Positions 43,916 to 52,131 are shown, numbered from the stretch's first letter. The stretch is DNA of 64,000 nucleotides from Ciceribacter sp. T2.26MG-112.2 (GCF_900492205.1 NZ_UEYQ01000002.1:62001-126000), one strand, 5' to 3'. Notes: a model not told the origin generated them from the sequence alone. Program-made: numbers and translations.

Positions 43916-44662
43916 TTAGATGGTCCAGCCGCCGTCGATGGCGAAGGCCTGGCCGGAAGTATAGGTGGCACCGGCGATGTAGACGGCGAGATCGGCGATC
44001 TCGTCTGGCGTGCCGAGGCGGCCCATGGGCTGGCGGGCGATGAAGGCGGCGCGCGCGGCGTCATAATCACCCTGGGCGCGCATGCGGTCCTGCAAGGACG
44101 GGCTTTCCACCGTGCCGGGGCAGATCGCATTGCAGCGGATGCCCTGCGTTACGTAGTCGGCGGCGACCGATTTGGTCAGCCCGACGACGGCGGCCTTGGT
44201 GACGGTGTAGGCGCAGCGGTTGGGCACGCCCTTCACGCTGGAAGCGACCGAGGCCATGTTGATGATCGACCCGTCACCGCGCTCCAGCATGGCGGGCAGC
44301 ACGGCGCGGATGGTGCGGATCATGGCGCGGACATTGAGATCGAAGGCGAAGTCGAGATCCTTGTCGGCCATGTCCATCACCGTGCCGCCATGCACGACGC
44401 CGGCGCAATTGAACAGGATGTCGAAGGGACCGTTCTCGGAAACGACCGTCTCGACGCCTTCGTCCTTCAACACGTCGAGCACGCGGGTCTCGATCGCAAG
44501 GCCGGCTTCCTTCGCTTCGGTCGCCAGGCTGTCGAGCGCATCGGCGTTGATGTCGGTCGCCACCACGCTTGCGCCCGCGCGGGCAAAGGCAAGCGCGCTT
44601 GCCCGGCCGATCCCTTGGCCCGCTGCCGTGATCAGGGCCTTCTTGTCGCTCAGCGACGTCAT
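43916..44662 (-). CDS. SDR-family 2-keto-3-deoxy-sugar-acid dehydrogenase (probable)
   Basis: Short-chain dehydrogenase of 248 residues with TAAGQGIGRASA (cofactor), NCAGVVHGG, the catalytic Ser in INMASVASS and Tyr/Lys in YTVTKAA. It resembles 2-keto-3-deoxy-L-fuconate 4-dehydrogenase and BDH2 proteins. The FAH hydrolase follows after 23 bases. The promoter side carries GTTGTCAGAC, the motif found in two other promoters of this region, so it may be controlled by the GntR protein at 34921. Substrate assignment is inference from neighbourhood. Confidence 0.8.
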   Translation of the reverse strand: MTSLSDKKALITAAGQGIGRASALAFARAGASVVATDINADALDSLATEAKEAGLAIETRVLDVLKDEGVETVVSENGPFDILFNCAGVVHGGTVMDMADKDLDFAFDLNVRAMIRTIRAVLPAMLERGDGSIINMASVASSVKGVPNRCAYTVTKAAVVGLTKSVAADYVTQGIRCNAICPGTVESPSLQDRMRAQGDYDAARAAFIARQPMGRLGTPDEIADLAVYIAGATYTSGQAFAIDGGWTI

Positions 44663-44681
44663 GATGGATGCTCCTCCCGTG

Positions 44682-44700
44682 TTGTCATGTTGTCAGACCT
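44682..44700. promoter_or_regulatory. Candidate GntR site upstream of the SDR-FAH pair
   Basis: GTTGTCA-T-GTTGTCAGACC: two direct copies of GTTGTCA, the second extended to GTTGTCAGAC (44690-44699), identical to 35747-35756. It lies about 20-40 bases before the SDR start. The rest of the gap to 44843 shows no gene. Confidence 0.55.
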
Positions 44701-44843
44701 CTTAAGTCGACGATCGACAATGTGACCGTGAACGATCATCAGCACAACCCTTTTTTCAAGAGTTTCGACGGCTTTTCGATCAGCCTCGATCATTGGCCCG
44801 CCAGAGTTCTCCGACCGCGCGTCGGGACCATCACATACGAGGC

Positions 44844-45869
44844 TCAGACGAGCGAGGGCAACAGTGCCCTCAATTCATCGAGCAGGGTGGTCTGCACCGG
44901 AACGCCAAGGCTTTCATTGCGGGCGCGGGCGTCGTAGCGGCGCTGAGAGGGTAGGCGGGCGCCCTGGCCGGTGATGGCGTCAAACATGTCCTCGGCCCGG
45001 CGCATATGCTCTTCCATGGCGCCGCCGAGGAAGACCTTGGGGTCGAGCGCGAGGATCAGTTCGCCGTGGCATGGAGCGACGCCTGCGCCGTCGTCGAAAG
45101 CCATGGATTCGGCGCTCGTCATGTCGGCGATCAGCGGGCCGGCCATCAGTTCGATCATCGCCGACAGCGCCGAACCCTTGTGCCCACCGAAGGTCAGCAT
45201 GGCGCCATTCATCGCCTTGGCCGCATCGGTCGTGTCATTGCCGTCGCTGTCGATTGCCCAGCCCAGCGGTATGGGCTTGCCGGCGCGGCGATGCAATTCG
45301 ATCTCGCCACGGGCGGCAGCGCTGGTGGCAAAATCGAAGACGAAGGGATGGGGTCCGACGCGCGGCCAGCCGAAGGCGATCGGGTTGGTGCCGAAAACCG
45401 GCTTCTTTGCGCCGGCCGGCGCCACCCAGCTGTGGCTCGGCGTCATGGCGAGCGCCACCAGGCCGGCCTCGGCGATTTCCTCGACCTCCGGCCAGAGTGC
45501 CGAGAAATGATAGCAGTGGTTGATCGCCATGGCGGCGATGCCGAGGTGGCTGGCCTTGGCGATCAGTTCGGGCAGGCCTTCCCGGAAGGCGAGCAGGGAA
45601 TAGCCATATTTGGCGTCGACCTTGACGATGCCGGGTGCCGAAGCGTCAACCGTCGGCACGGCCTTCGGATCGACCTTTCCCTTGCGCACCGTGGCGACGC
45701 AGCCGAGCAGGCGCCACAGGCCGTGCGAATAGCACTCGTCGCGCTGGGCCGAAACGACGGACTTCGCGATCGCTTCGGCATGCCCTTCGGAAAGTCCGGC
45801 CGCGCGAAGCAGGTCGATGGCGAGGCGCCTGGCGTCTTCGAGCCGGATGTATTGGAGATCCTGGGGCAT
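44844..45869 (-). CDS. hypS: LDH2/malate-dehydrogenase-family reductase, HypS-like
   Basis: NAD(P)-dependent oxidoreductase of 341 residues in the Ldh_2 (type 2 malate/lactate dehydrogenase) family, which includes delta-1-pyrroline-2-carboxylate and piperideine-2-carboxylate reductases. Family marks are SHGLWRLLG near the N-terminus, NHCYHFSALWPEVEEIA, GTNPIAFGWP and GGHKGSALSAMIELMAG. In hyp clusters of Sinorhizobium a member (HypS) accompanies HypD, HypO and HypH, and the other hyp-type genes follow here. It is separated from hypD by a terminator, so expression may be lower or come from its own promoter. The reaction is not certain. Confidence 0.72.
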   Translation of the reverse strand: MPQDLQYIRLEDARRLAIDLLRAAGLSEGHAEAIAKSVVSAQRDECYSHGLWRLLGCVATVRKGKVDPKAVPTVDASAPGIVKVDAKYGYSLLAFREGLPELIAKASHLGIAAMAINHCYHFSALWPEVEEIAEAGLVALAMTPSHSWVAPAGAKKPVFGTNPIAFGWPRVGPHPFVFDFATSAAARGEIELHRRAGKPIPLGWAIDSDGNDTTDAAKAMNGAMLTFGGHKGSALSAMIELMAGPLIADMTSAESMAFDDGAGVAPCHGELILALDPKVFLGGAMEEHMRRAEDMFDAITGQGARLPSQRRYDARARNESLGVPVQTTLLDELRALLPSLV

Positions 45870-45889
45870 GGGTGGCTTTCTGTCGGATT

Positions 45890-45928
45890 GAAAAGAAAGG
45901 GCCGCCAGCGCGATGCGGCTGGCGGCCC
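45890..45928 (-). terminator. Intrinsic terminator between hypD and hypS
   Basis: On the minus strand GGGCCGCCAGC pairs with GCTGGCGGCCC (45899-45909 with 45918-45928, 8-base loop) and is followed by TTTCTTTT. It lies 29 bases after the hypD stop. An intrinsic terminator inside an apparent operon suggests partial read-through to hypS. Confidence 0.85.
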
Positions 45929-45957
45929 GGAGTTCTGCAGGACGGGCCGGATGCGGC

Positions 45958-46869
45958 TCAGGCGGCCTTTGCCGTCTTCGACGGACGGGTGGCGGCGGCC
46001 TTTTCGACCATGGCGGTGATCTCGGCGCGACGGGCGCCCTGGAGGATCATGCGCGGCATGCGGACGCGTTCGGAGCCGCGGCCCATGATCTGTTCGGCGA
46101 GCTTGATGGTCTGGACCAGGTCATGCTCGGCGTCGAGGTGCAGCAGCGGCATGAACCAGCGGTAGATGCGGCGGGCCTCTTCCCAGTCGCCGCGGTCGAT
46201 TGCCGCGACGAGCGCGACCGATTCCTGCGGGAAGGCGCTGGTGAGACCGGAAACCCAGCCCTTGGCACCGAGCATCATGCCTTCCAGCGCCACGTCGTCG
46301 AGGCCGGCGAAGATGTCGAAGCGATCGCCGAATTCATTGATGAGGTCGGTGAAGCGGCGGGTGTCCGGGGCGCTTTCCTTGACGGCCTTGATATTGGCCA
46401 CGCCTTCGAGCGCGCGCAGTACGTCCGTGCCGATGTTGACGCGGTAGGCCGGCGGGTTGTTGTAGAGCATGATCGGCAGCGAGGTCGCCTCGGCCACGGT
46501 CTTGAAGTGAGCGACCAGTTCTTCCGGCTTCGGCACATAGACCATGGCCGGCAGCAGCATCAGGCCGTCGGCGCCGGCCTTTTCGGCGTCGCGGGCATAG
46601 GCGACGGCGCGGCGGGTGTCGAATTCGGAGACGCCGGTGATGACCGGAACGCGGCCGGCGACCACTTCGACGGCACCCTTGAGGATGGCGCGCTTTTCAT
46701 CCGGATCGAGCGAGTTGTTCTCGCCGCAGGTGCCCATGACGATCAGGCCGTGCACGCCGTCGTTGACCAGCGCGTCCTGCACCCGGCGGGTGTTTTCGAA
46801 ATCGATCGACAGATCTTCGTTGAATTGGGTCGTTACAGCGGGAATAACGCCGCGCCAGCCAGTGGTCAT
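45958..46869 (-). CDS. hypD: Delta-1-pyrroline-4-hydroxy-2-carboxylate deaminase (DHDPS family)
   Basis: TIM-barrel enzyme of 303 residues in the DapA/NAL superfamily. In the hydroxyproline pathway HypD converts the product of D-hydroxyproline oxidation to alpha-ketoglutarate semialdehyde and ammonia. The Schiff-base lysine is in NIKAVKESAPD and the conserved tyrosine in LYNNPPAYRVN; MGTCGENNSLD replaces the usual GTTGE motif. The start at 46869 follows AAGGAG. A 13-base motif shared with the hypR promoter lies 41 bases upstream. A keto-deoxy-arabonate dehydratase is a possible alternative from the same family, but the neighbours favour HypD. Confidence 0.8.
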   Translation of the reverse strand: MTTGWRGVIPAVTTQFNEDLSIDFENTRRVQDALVNDGVHGLIVMGTCGENNSLDPDEKRAILKGAVEVVAGRVPVITGVSEFDTRRAVAYARDAEKAGADGLMLLPAMVYVPKPEELVAHFKTVAEATSLPIMLYNNPPAYRVNIGTDVLRALEGVANIKAVKESAPDTRRFTDLINEFGDRFDIFAGLDDVALEGMMLGAKGWVSGLTSAFPQESVALVAAIDRGDWEEARRIYRWFMPLLHLDAEHDLVQTIKLAEQIMGRGSERVRMPRMILQGARRAEITAMVEKAAATRPSKTAKAA

Positions 46870-46909
46870 CGCAATCTCCTTGGGTTGGTGTGATATATCA
46901 GTATACAAT

Positions 46910-46922
46910 TTGTCGACAGACG
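46910..46922. promoter_or_regulatory. Candidate HypR operator before hypD
   Basis: TTGTCGACAGACG, containing the 8-bp palindrome TGTCGACA, occurs here and again before hypR (50289-50301) with the same orientation relative to the gene. An AT-rich stretch with TGATATATCAGTATACA just before it could be the promoter. Confidence 0.65.
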
Positions 46923-47027
46923 GCAAGGAGGGGTGGCGCAGGAATTTTCATGGAGTGGGAGGCAGTGTGAGCGAGCCTTAATTTCCCACAGGGGTGCCCG
47001 GCTTCCTCCGGGCGCCGATGCTGGCGA

Positions 47028-48176
47028 TCAAGCGAAGGGCTCGGTCGGGCCCTTGGCGGGCGGGGTGAACCATTGCGGCCCGCTCTCGGTCATGTGGATA
47101 TGGTCCTCGAGGCGGATGCCGAAGCGGCCGGGGACGACGATCATCGGCTCGTTGGAGAAGCACATTCCTTCTTCCAGCGGCGTCCGGTTGCCGCGGACGA
47201 TATAGGGCTGCTCATGGATCTCGAGGCCGAGACCATGGCCGGCCCGATGGGGCAGGCCGGGCAACGTGTAGTCCGGGCCGAGACCGTGGCGGACGAGAAC
47301 GGCGCGGGCGGCCGCGTCGAGGCTTTCGCACGGGGCGCCCAGATGAGCTGCATCAAACACCGCCTGCTGCGCCTCCCGCTCGATCGCCCAGATCCGCGCG
47401 AACTCGGCGGTCGGCTCGTCGAGCATGTAGGTGCGCGTCAGGTCGGAATGATAGCCGTCGAAGCGGCAGCCGGTATCGACCAGCACGACGTCGCCTGGCT
47501 TGTAGACCTGGTCTCCGTCGGCACCGTGCGGCAGGGATGTGGCCTCCCCGAAGGAGACGATGCAGAAGGTCGAACCGCCCTCGGCTCCCGCCGCGCGGTG
47601 CTGGTCGTCGATGAAGCGGACGACTTCGGAGGCGCGGATGCCCGGTCTGATCAGGGCGTGAACACGCTTGTGGACCTCGAGCGTGAGATTCATGGCATAC
47701 TGGATGATGGCGATCTCGGCTTGGGACTTGCGCAGGCGCTGGCGGCGAATAACCGGGGCGCCGTCGATCAGGCGGTCCGCGCCGAACCGCCTTGCGAGCG
47801 CGTGATAGACGAACAGCGGCAAGGCATCGTCGAGCGCCAGCGTGTCGCGCGGCCCGACGAGCGAGGCGACGAGGGCGGCGCTATCCTCCTCTTCCTGCCA
47901 GACATGGATCTCGCCCGGCAGGTGCGGCAGGCTTTCGACGCGGCTCTGCTCGAACCCCGGCACGATGTAATGCAGCGCGGTCGGCGTGACCACGGCGCCG
48001 AGCAGGCGCTCGCTCTGATGCCAGACCAGTCCGGTGTAGTAGCGCAGGCTTTCGGTCGAGCCGAGCAGCACGGCGCCGATCCCCTTTTCGACAATGGTTG
48101 TCCGAAGTCGCGCCAGGCGCTCGGTTCTTTCCTCGGGCGAGATCGGGACAAAGGTCGGGTGGGCGGTCATTGGCAT
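47028..48176 (-). CDS. hypP: M24 (Xaa-Pro dipeptidase/aminopeptidase-like) metallopeptidase, HypP-like
   Basis: Creatinase/prolidase-fold protein of 382 residues. The N-terminal half is a creatinase-like domain and the C-terminal half holds the dinuclear metal site: Asp in VDTGCRFDGYHSD, His in AGHGLGLEIHE and Glu in FSNEPMI and RLEDHIHM. It would release hydroxyproline or proline from dipeptides, feeding the neighbouring pathway; S. meliloti hyp also has a proline-dipeptidase-like member. Two close ATGs (48176, 48170) make the start uncertain by two residues. It is the last gene of the hypR-hypO-hypP unit. Confidence 0.78.
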   Translation of the reverse strand: MPMTAHPTFVPISPEERTERLARLRTTIVEKGIGAVLLGSTESLRYYTGLVWHQSERLLGAVVTPTALHYIVPGFEQSRVESLPHLPGEIHVWQEEEDSAALVASLVGPRDTLALDDALPLFVYHALARRFGADRLIDGAPVIRRQRLRKSQAEIAIIQYAMNLTLEVHKRVHALIRPGIRASEVVRFIDDQHRAAGAEGGSTFCIVSFGEATSLPHGADGDQVYKPGDVVLVDTGCRFDGYHSDLTRTYMLDEPTAEFARIWAIEREAQQAVFDAAHLGAPCESLDAAARAVLVRHGLGPDYTLPGLPHRAGHGLGLEIHEQPYIVRGNRTPLEEGMCFSNEPMIVVPGRFGIRLEDHIHMTESGPQWFTPPAKGPTEPFA

Positions 48177-48204
48177 TGTCTTTCGGATCGTCGGGACAGT
48201 GGGT

Positions 48205-49467
48205 TCAGGCGCGCCGGCGGAAACGGCCGGGGCGGAAGGGGGCAAGGGAAAGGCTGGCGGGGCGGCCGGCGGCAAGTTCGCCGATCAGCCTGCCGGTCGC
48301 GGCCGACTGGGTGAGGCCGAGATGGCCATGGCCGAAGGCGTAAAGGACGGCGGGGCTGGCGCTGGAACGGCCAATGACCGGCAGGCAATCCGGCATGGAG
48401 GGACGGAAACCCATCCATTCGCGTCCGCCCTCGGTCTTCAGGTCAGGCAGGAAGCGCGCGGCCTTGGCTAGCAATGCCTTCGAGCGGCGATAATTGGGGG
48501 CAAGTTCCAGGCCGCCCAGTTCAACTGCCCCACCGACACGGATACCCTCCGAAAGCGGTGTGACGACGAAGGCATGGTCGTTGAAATAGAGCTGGCGTTG
48601 GAGGGGAAACGCCTGGGCGGGGAGCGTCGTGTTGTAGCCGCGCTCGGTTTCGAGCGGCACCGGATCGCCCAGCCGTGCGGCCAGCACCTTCGACCAGGCA
48701 CCGCCCGCGACAACAACCGACGTAGCCTTTATCGTCGCTCCGTCGTCAAGCGTGATCGTCGCACCGTCTGCATGCGGTGCAATGTCCCTGACTTCGCCCT
48801 TTCGCAGTACGCCGCCACGGGCGGTCACGAGATCGGCGATCGCCCGGGTCAGGCCTTTGGGATCATTCACCTGGATGCCGGCGGGTGAATACATGGCATG
48901 GCGGAACTGCGGGGCGAGGCCCGGTTGCAGCCGATCGATCTCCGCCCGTCCGACGCTGGTGAACTGGAACCCGGCCTTCTCTTTCTCCAGCCAGTCGGAG
49001 GCTGCCGCGTCAAAACTCGCTTCGCTGTCATAGAGATCCAGCGTTCCGGTCGTGTCGAAGAAGCTGGCAAGCTCCGGGGTTTCGCGAATATGCAGCATTT
49101 CGGCGGCGGCGAGGCGCATCATCTCCGTTTGTGCGGTGATGCCATGGGCGAAGGCCTTGCGCGAACTGGCGCGCCAGAAATGAAAGAGCCACGGGGCGAT
49201 TTTCAGCCCATAGGCGGGCGGCACGCTCAAAGGGCCCAGGGGATCGAGCAGCCATTTCGGCGCCTTGAACATGATGCCGGGCGAGGCAACGGGAATGATC
49301 TCGGGAAAGGCGAGGATGCCGGCATTACCGGCGCTCGCGCCGGCGGCAACCTCCTCGCGCTCGAGGAGCAGCACCTGGCGCCCCTCGGCCTGCAGGTAGA
49401 GGGCGGCCATGACGCCCACGATCCCGGCCCCGACGACGACGGCATCGGCATTTGTCTCGGCAGTCAT
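48205..49467 (-). CDS. hypO: FAD-dependent D-amino-acid dehydrogenase, HypO-like
   Basis: DAO/DadA-family flavoprotein of 420 residues. The N-terminal Rossmann motif is VVVGAGIVGVMAALYLQAEG, and later family marks include AAGASAGNAGI, ETERGYNTTLP and a C-terminal YAFGHGHLGLTQSAATG. In the hydroxyproline route it oxidises cis-4-hydroxy-D-proline to delta-1-pyrroline-4-hydroxy-2-carboxylate, the substrate of HypD. ATG 49467 with GGGAAGAAGA upstream is preferred to a longer frame. A general D-amino-acid dehydrogenase is the alternative; the neighbours favour hydroxyproline. Confidence 0.8.
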   Translation of the reverse strand: MTAETNADAVVVGAGIVGVMAALYLQAEGRQVLLLEREEVAAGASAGNAGILAFPEIIPVASPGIMFKAPKWLLDPLGPLSVPPAYGLKIAPWLFHFWRASSRKAFAHGITAQTEMMRLAAAEMLHIRETPELASFFDTTGTLDLYDSEASFDAAASDWLEKEKAGFQFTSVGRAEIDRLQPGLAPQFRHAMYSPAGIQVNDPKGLTRAIADLVTARGGVLRKGEVRDIAPHADGATITLDDGATIKATSVVVAGGAWSKVLAARLGDPVPLETERGYNTTLPAQAFPLQRQLYFNDHAFVVTPLSEGIRVGGAVELGGLELAPNYRRSKALLAKAARFLPDLKTEGGREWMGFRPSMPDCLPVIGRSSASPAVLYAFGHGHLGLTQSAATGRLIGELAAGRPASLSLAPFRPGRFRRRA

Positions 49468-49517
49468 ATCTTCTTCCCGTTCAGCTGTTTGGTGGATGAA
49501 ACGGTCGGCCCTTCGCG

Positions 49518-50237
49518 TCACGGATTCCCGATCGCCACCGCCTTGTGCATGTCGCGCGCGACATAGTCCTGGATCTGCCGGACGATCTGGGCTGCATGGG
49601 CAATCGCCAGCCGGTCGGCCTTTTCGATGTCTCCGGCCTCGATCGCGGCGATCATGTCCTCGTGCTCTTCGACGTATTGCAGCGGCAGCCGGTCGTCGAA
49701 GGTGGAATAGTAGAGCCGCAGAATGCGCCGGCCCTCGTCGAGCAGGCGGCCGAAGAAGCCGGTGTAATAGGGATTGCCGGCGAGTTCGGCGATGGCGACA
49801 TGGAACTCGCGGTTGGCCTCGATCATCGCATAGGCGTCATGCGCCCGAACCGCGGCCTCGAACTCGCACTGACGCTGGCGGATAACGGCCATGCGCGCCG
49901 GATCCTTGCGGCCGGCGGCTCCACGTGTGGTGACGCGGTACATCAGCGTCAAGGCGTCGAAGTAGGGTGGCAGGCTGGCGAAATCGATCGTCGAGACGAT
50001 CGTGTTACGGTTCGGCAGCGTCGTCACCAGGCCATCGGAGGACAGCCTCAGGAGCGCTTCGCGCACGGGGGTCCTGGACATGCCGAAGCGTTCCGAAAGC
50101 CGCACCTCGTCGAGCGGGCTGCCGGGCTCCAGGCGCATGGAAAGAATCTCCTGGCGCAGGCGGTCATAGACCGTCTGGGTGCCGGAGCCTCTCAACCTCG
50201 GCGTTTCGGGTCTGCCGTCGTTATCCATATCGCTCAT
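49518..50237 (-). CDS. hypR: GntR-family (FCD type) regulator, HypR-like
   Basis: Transcription factor of 239 residues. The helix-turn-helix is SPLDEVRLSERFGMSRTPVREALL, at residues about 40-65, followed by an FCD-type helical domain (ANREFHVAIAELAGNPYY and EEHEDMIAAIEAGDI). The ATG at 50237 is followed nine bases later by another in-frame ATG (50228); no strong ribosome site separates them. It leads hypO and hypP on the same strand. A 13-base motif shared with the hypD promoter lies about 50 bases upstream, consistent with autoregulation and hydroxyproline-type induction. Confidence 0.82.
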   Translation of the reverse strand: MSDMDNDGRPETPRLRGSGTQTVYDRLRQEILSMRLEPGSPLDEVRLSERFGMSRTPVREALLRLSSDGLVTTLPNRNTIVSTIDFASLPPYFDALTLMYRVTTRGAAGRKDPARMAVIRQRQCEFEAAVRAHDAYAMIEANREFHVAIAELAGNPYYTGFFGRLLDEGRRILRLYYSTFDDRLPLQYVEEHEDMIAAIEAGDIEKADRLAIAHAAQIVRQIQDYVARDMHKAVAIGNP

Positions 50238-50558
50238 GTCTGGGCCTGCATGGGGTCGTCTGCGAGAATGGTCTCGCCTGCATGCATATTGTCGACAGAC
50301 GCACTGCGCAACTGTTTTCATCAATCCGGTTCCAGCGGACGATGGAGTTTGGGCCTGGAAAGCTGGGCCAGCGGCACCGCGTTCTTCTCACACGTGCAGA
50401 GAGGAGTGTCGCGATGGTGCGTTCCGCTCGCGTGGAAATTTCTTCTCCGGTGGTTGGACGGCGCTCCACCTTGCGGAGCGCCGTCGAATGACCGTTCGGA
50501 CCAGAACAGCGACCGCCTGCCGAGGGCGGGCCTGTCATGCGGATCGCAGATACTCGGA
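50238..50558. promoter_or_regulatory. 321-bp hypR upstream region with operator and stem-loop
   Basis: TTGTCGACAGACG at 50289-50301 repeats the hypD-promoter motif. Further on, GACGGCGCTCC (50457-50467) and GGAGCGCCGTC (50475-50485) are exact inverted copies around 7 bases, downstream of the hypH gene; no T-run follows, so it is only terminator-like. No credible gene is seen in the rest. Confidence 0.6.
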
Positions 50559-51986
50559 TCAGTCGCCGTAGCCGACGATGCCCTTGATCTCGAGGAAGTC
50601 ATGAATGCCCCAATCGGCATATTCGCGGCCATTGCCCGACTGCTTGTAGCCGCCGAACGGCGCGTGCGTGTCCCATTCCGGGTAATTGAGGTAGACGGAG
50701 CCGGCGCGCATCTCGAGCGCTACGGCCCGCGCATGTTCGATGTCCTGCGACTGGACATAGGCCGCAAGGCCGTAGACCGTGTCATTGGCAATGGCGATCG
50801 CCTCCTCCTCGGTCTTGTAGGGAAGGATCGCCAGAACCGGGCCGAAGACCTCCTCGCGCGCGATAGTCATGTCGTTGGTGACATTGCCGAACACGGTCGG
50901 GCGGACATAATAGCCGCGGTTCAGGCCCTCGGGGCGGCCAAGGCCACCGGTGACGAGGGTCGCCCCTTCCTTGATGCCGGCCTCGATCAGGCGCTGGATC
51001 TTGTCGAACTGCAATTGTGAGACGACCGGGCCGAGATCGGTGTCCTCGGCGGTCGGGCTGCCGACCTTGTGGGCTTCGGCGGCGGCCTTGGCAAATTTCA
51101 GCGCTTCCTCATGACGATCGGCCGGAACCAGCATGCGGGTGGGTGCGTCGCAGGACTGGCCGGAATTGCCGAAGCAGCCGCGCACACCCTTCCTGACGGC
51201 GCGCTCGAGGTCGGCGTCGGGCAATATGATATTGGCCGATTTGCCGCCGAGTTCCTGGGCGACGCGCTTGACGGTGTCGGCGGCGGTCTTGGCGACGATG
51301 ATGCCGGCGCGGGTCGAGCCGGTGAAGGAGACCATGTCGACGTCCGGATGGCCGGCCATGACCTGGCCGACATCGGGACCGGTACCGTTGACGAGGTTGA
51401 ACACGCCGTTGGGCACGCCGGCCTCTTCCATGATCTCAGCCCAGACGATGCCGGAGATCGGGGCGATTTCCGAGGGCTTCAGAACGACGGTGCAACCGGC
51501 GGCGATCGCCGGGGCAACCTTGCAGACGATCTGGTTGAGCGGCCAGTTCCACGGCGTGATAAGTGCGCAGACGCCGATTGGCTCCTTGACCACCATGGTC
51601 GAGCCGCGCTTCTCGCTGAACTCATAATTCTGGAGCGCCTCGATGGTCGACTCCATATGGGCGCGCCCGGCCCATGCCTGGGCATCACGCGCAAAGGACA
51701 GGGGCGCCCCCATTTCTTCGGATACGGCAACCGCGATGTCCTCGAAACGAGCATTGTAGACGTCGAGAATTTTCTTCAGCAATGCCAGGCGATCGGCGAC
51801 CGGTGTCCTGGAAAAGCTGGCGAAGGCCTTCTTGGCGGCGGCAACGGCCCTGTCGACATCGGTCTTGGAACCGAGGGAGATACGGGTATAGGCCTCTTCG
51901 GTCGCCGGGTTGATGACGTCCAGGGTTGCCGGTACCGCGGGGTCTACCCAGACGCCGTCGATGAAGAATTTCAGGTGATGAGACAT
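50559..51986 (-). CDS. hypH: Aldehyde dehydrogenase, candidate alpha-ketoglutarate semialdehyde dehydrogenase
   Basis: NAD(P)-dependent aldehyde dehydrogenase of 475 residues. It shows TPWNWPLNQI, VSFTGSTRAG, the general-base Glu in AQELGGKSAN and the nucleophile Cys in NSGQSCDAPTR. In the hyp layout this position is occupied by HypH, which oxidises alpha-ketoglutarate semialdehyde to alpha-ketoglutarate. The same reaction would complete the XylD/XylX pentonate route to the left, and no better candidate lies in the window. ATG 51986 follows GGAG at 6 bases. The motifs are common to many aldehyde dehydrogenases, so the substrate rests on context. Confidence 0.72.
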   Translation of the reverse strand: MSHHLKFFIDGVWVDPAVPATLDVINPATEEAYTRISLGSKTDVDRAVAAAKKAFASFSRTPVADRLALLKKILDVYNARFEDIAVAVSEEMGAPLSFARDAQAWAGRAHMESTIEALQNYEFSEKRGSTMVVKEPIGVCALITPWNWPLNQIVCKVAPAIAAGCTVVLKPSEIAPISGIVWAEIMEEAGVPNGVFNLVNGTGPDVGQVMAGHPDVDMVSFTGSTRAGIIVAKTAADTVKRVAQELGGKSANIILPDADLERAVRKGVRGCFGNSGQSCDAPTRMLVPADRHEEALKFAKAAAEAHKVGSPTAEDTDLGPVVSQLQFDKIQRLIEAGIKEGATLVTGGLGRPEGLNRGYYVRPTVFGNVTNDMTIAREEVFGPVLAILPYKTEEEAIAIANDTVYGLAAYVQSQDIEHARAVALEMRAGSVYLNYPEWDTHAPFGGYKQSGNGREYADWGIHDFLEIKGIVGYGD

Positions 51987-52042
51987 GCAAGGCTCCATTG
52001 AGAGGTCGATAAGGGCGAGGCAGGCATGCCGGGAGCAGCCGA

Positions 52043-52058
52043 GACGGCGATCGCCGTC
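52043..52058. promoter_or_regulatory. Perfect 16-bp palindrome upstream of hypH
   Basis: GACGGCGATCGCCGTC is fully symmetric and lies 57 bases before the hypH start. It does not match the HypR-type motif. It may be an operator for another regulator or a chance GC-rich palindrome. Confidence 0.4.
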
Positions 52059-52131
52059 GATCCTGGTTAGTCATAGAACGGGCGGCCCACGGCTTCCAGT
52101 GGTTCGACAGTTGCAGGAGAGCGATTGTCAG

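Noticed and set aside
50381-50491. Short frame between hypR and hypH
   Set aside because: Lies across the stem-loop, has no ribosome site and resembles no known protein.
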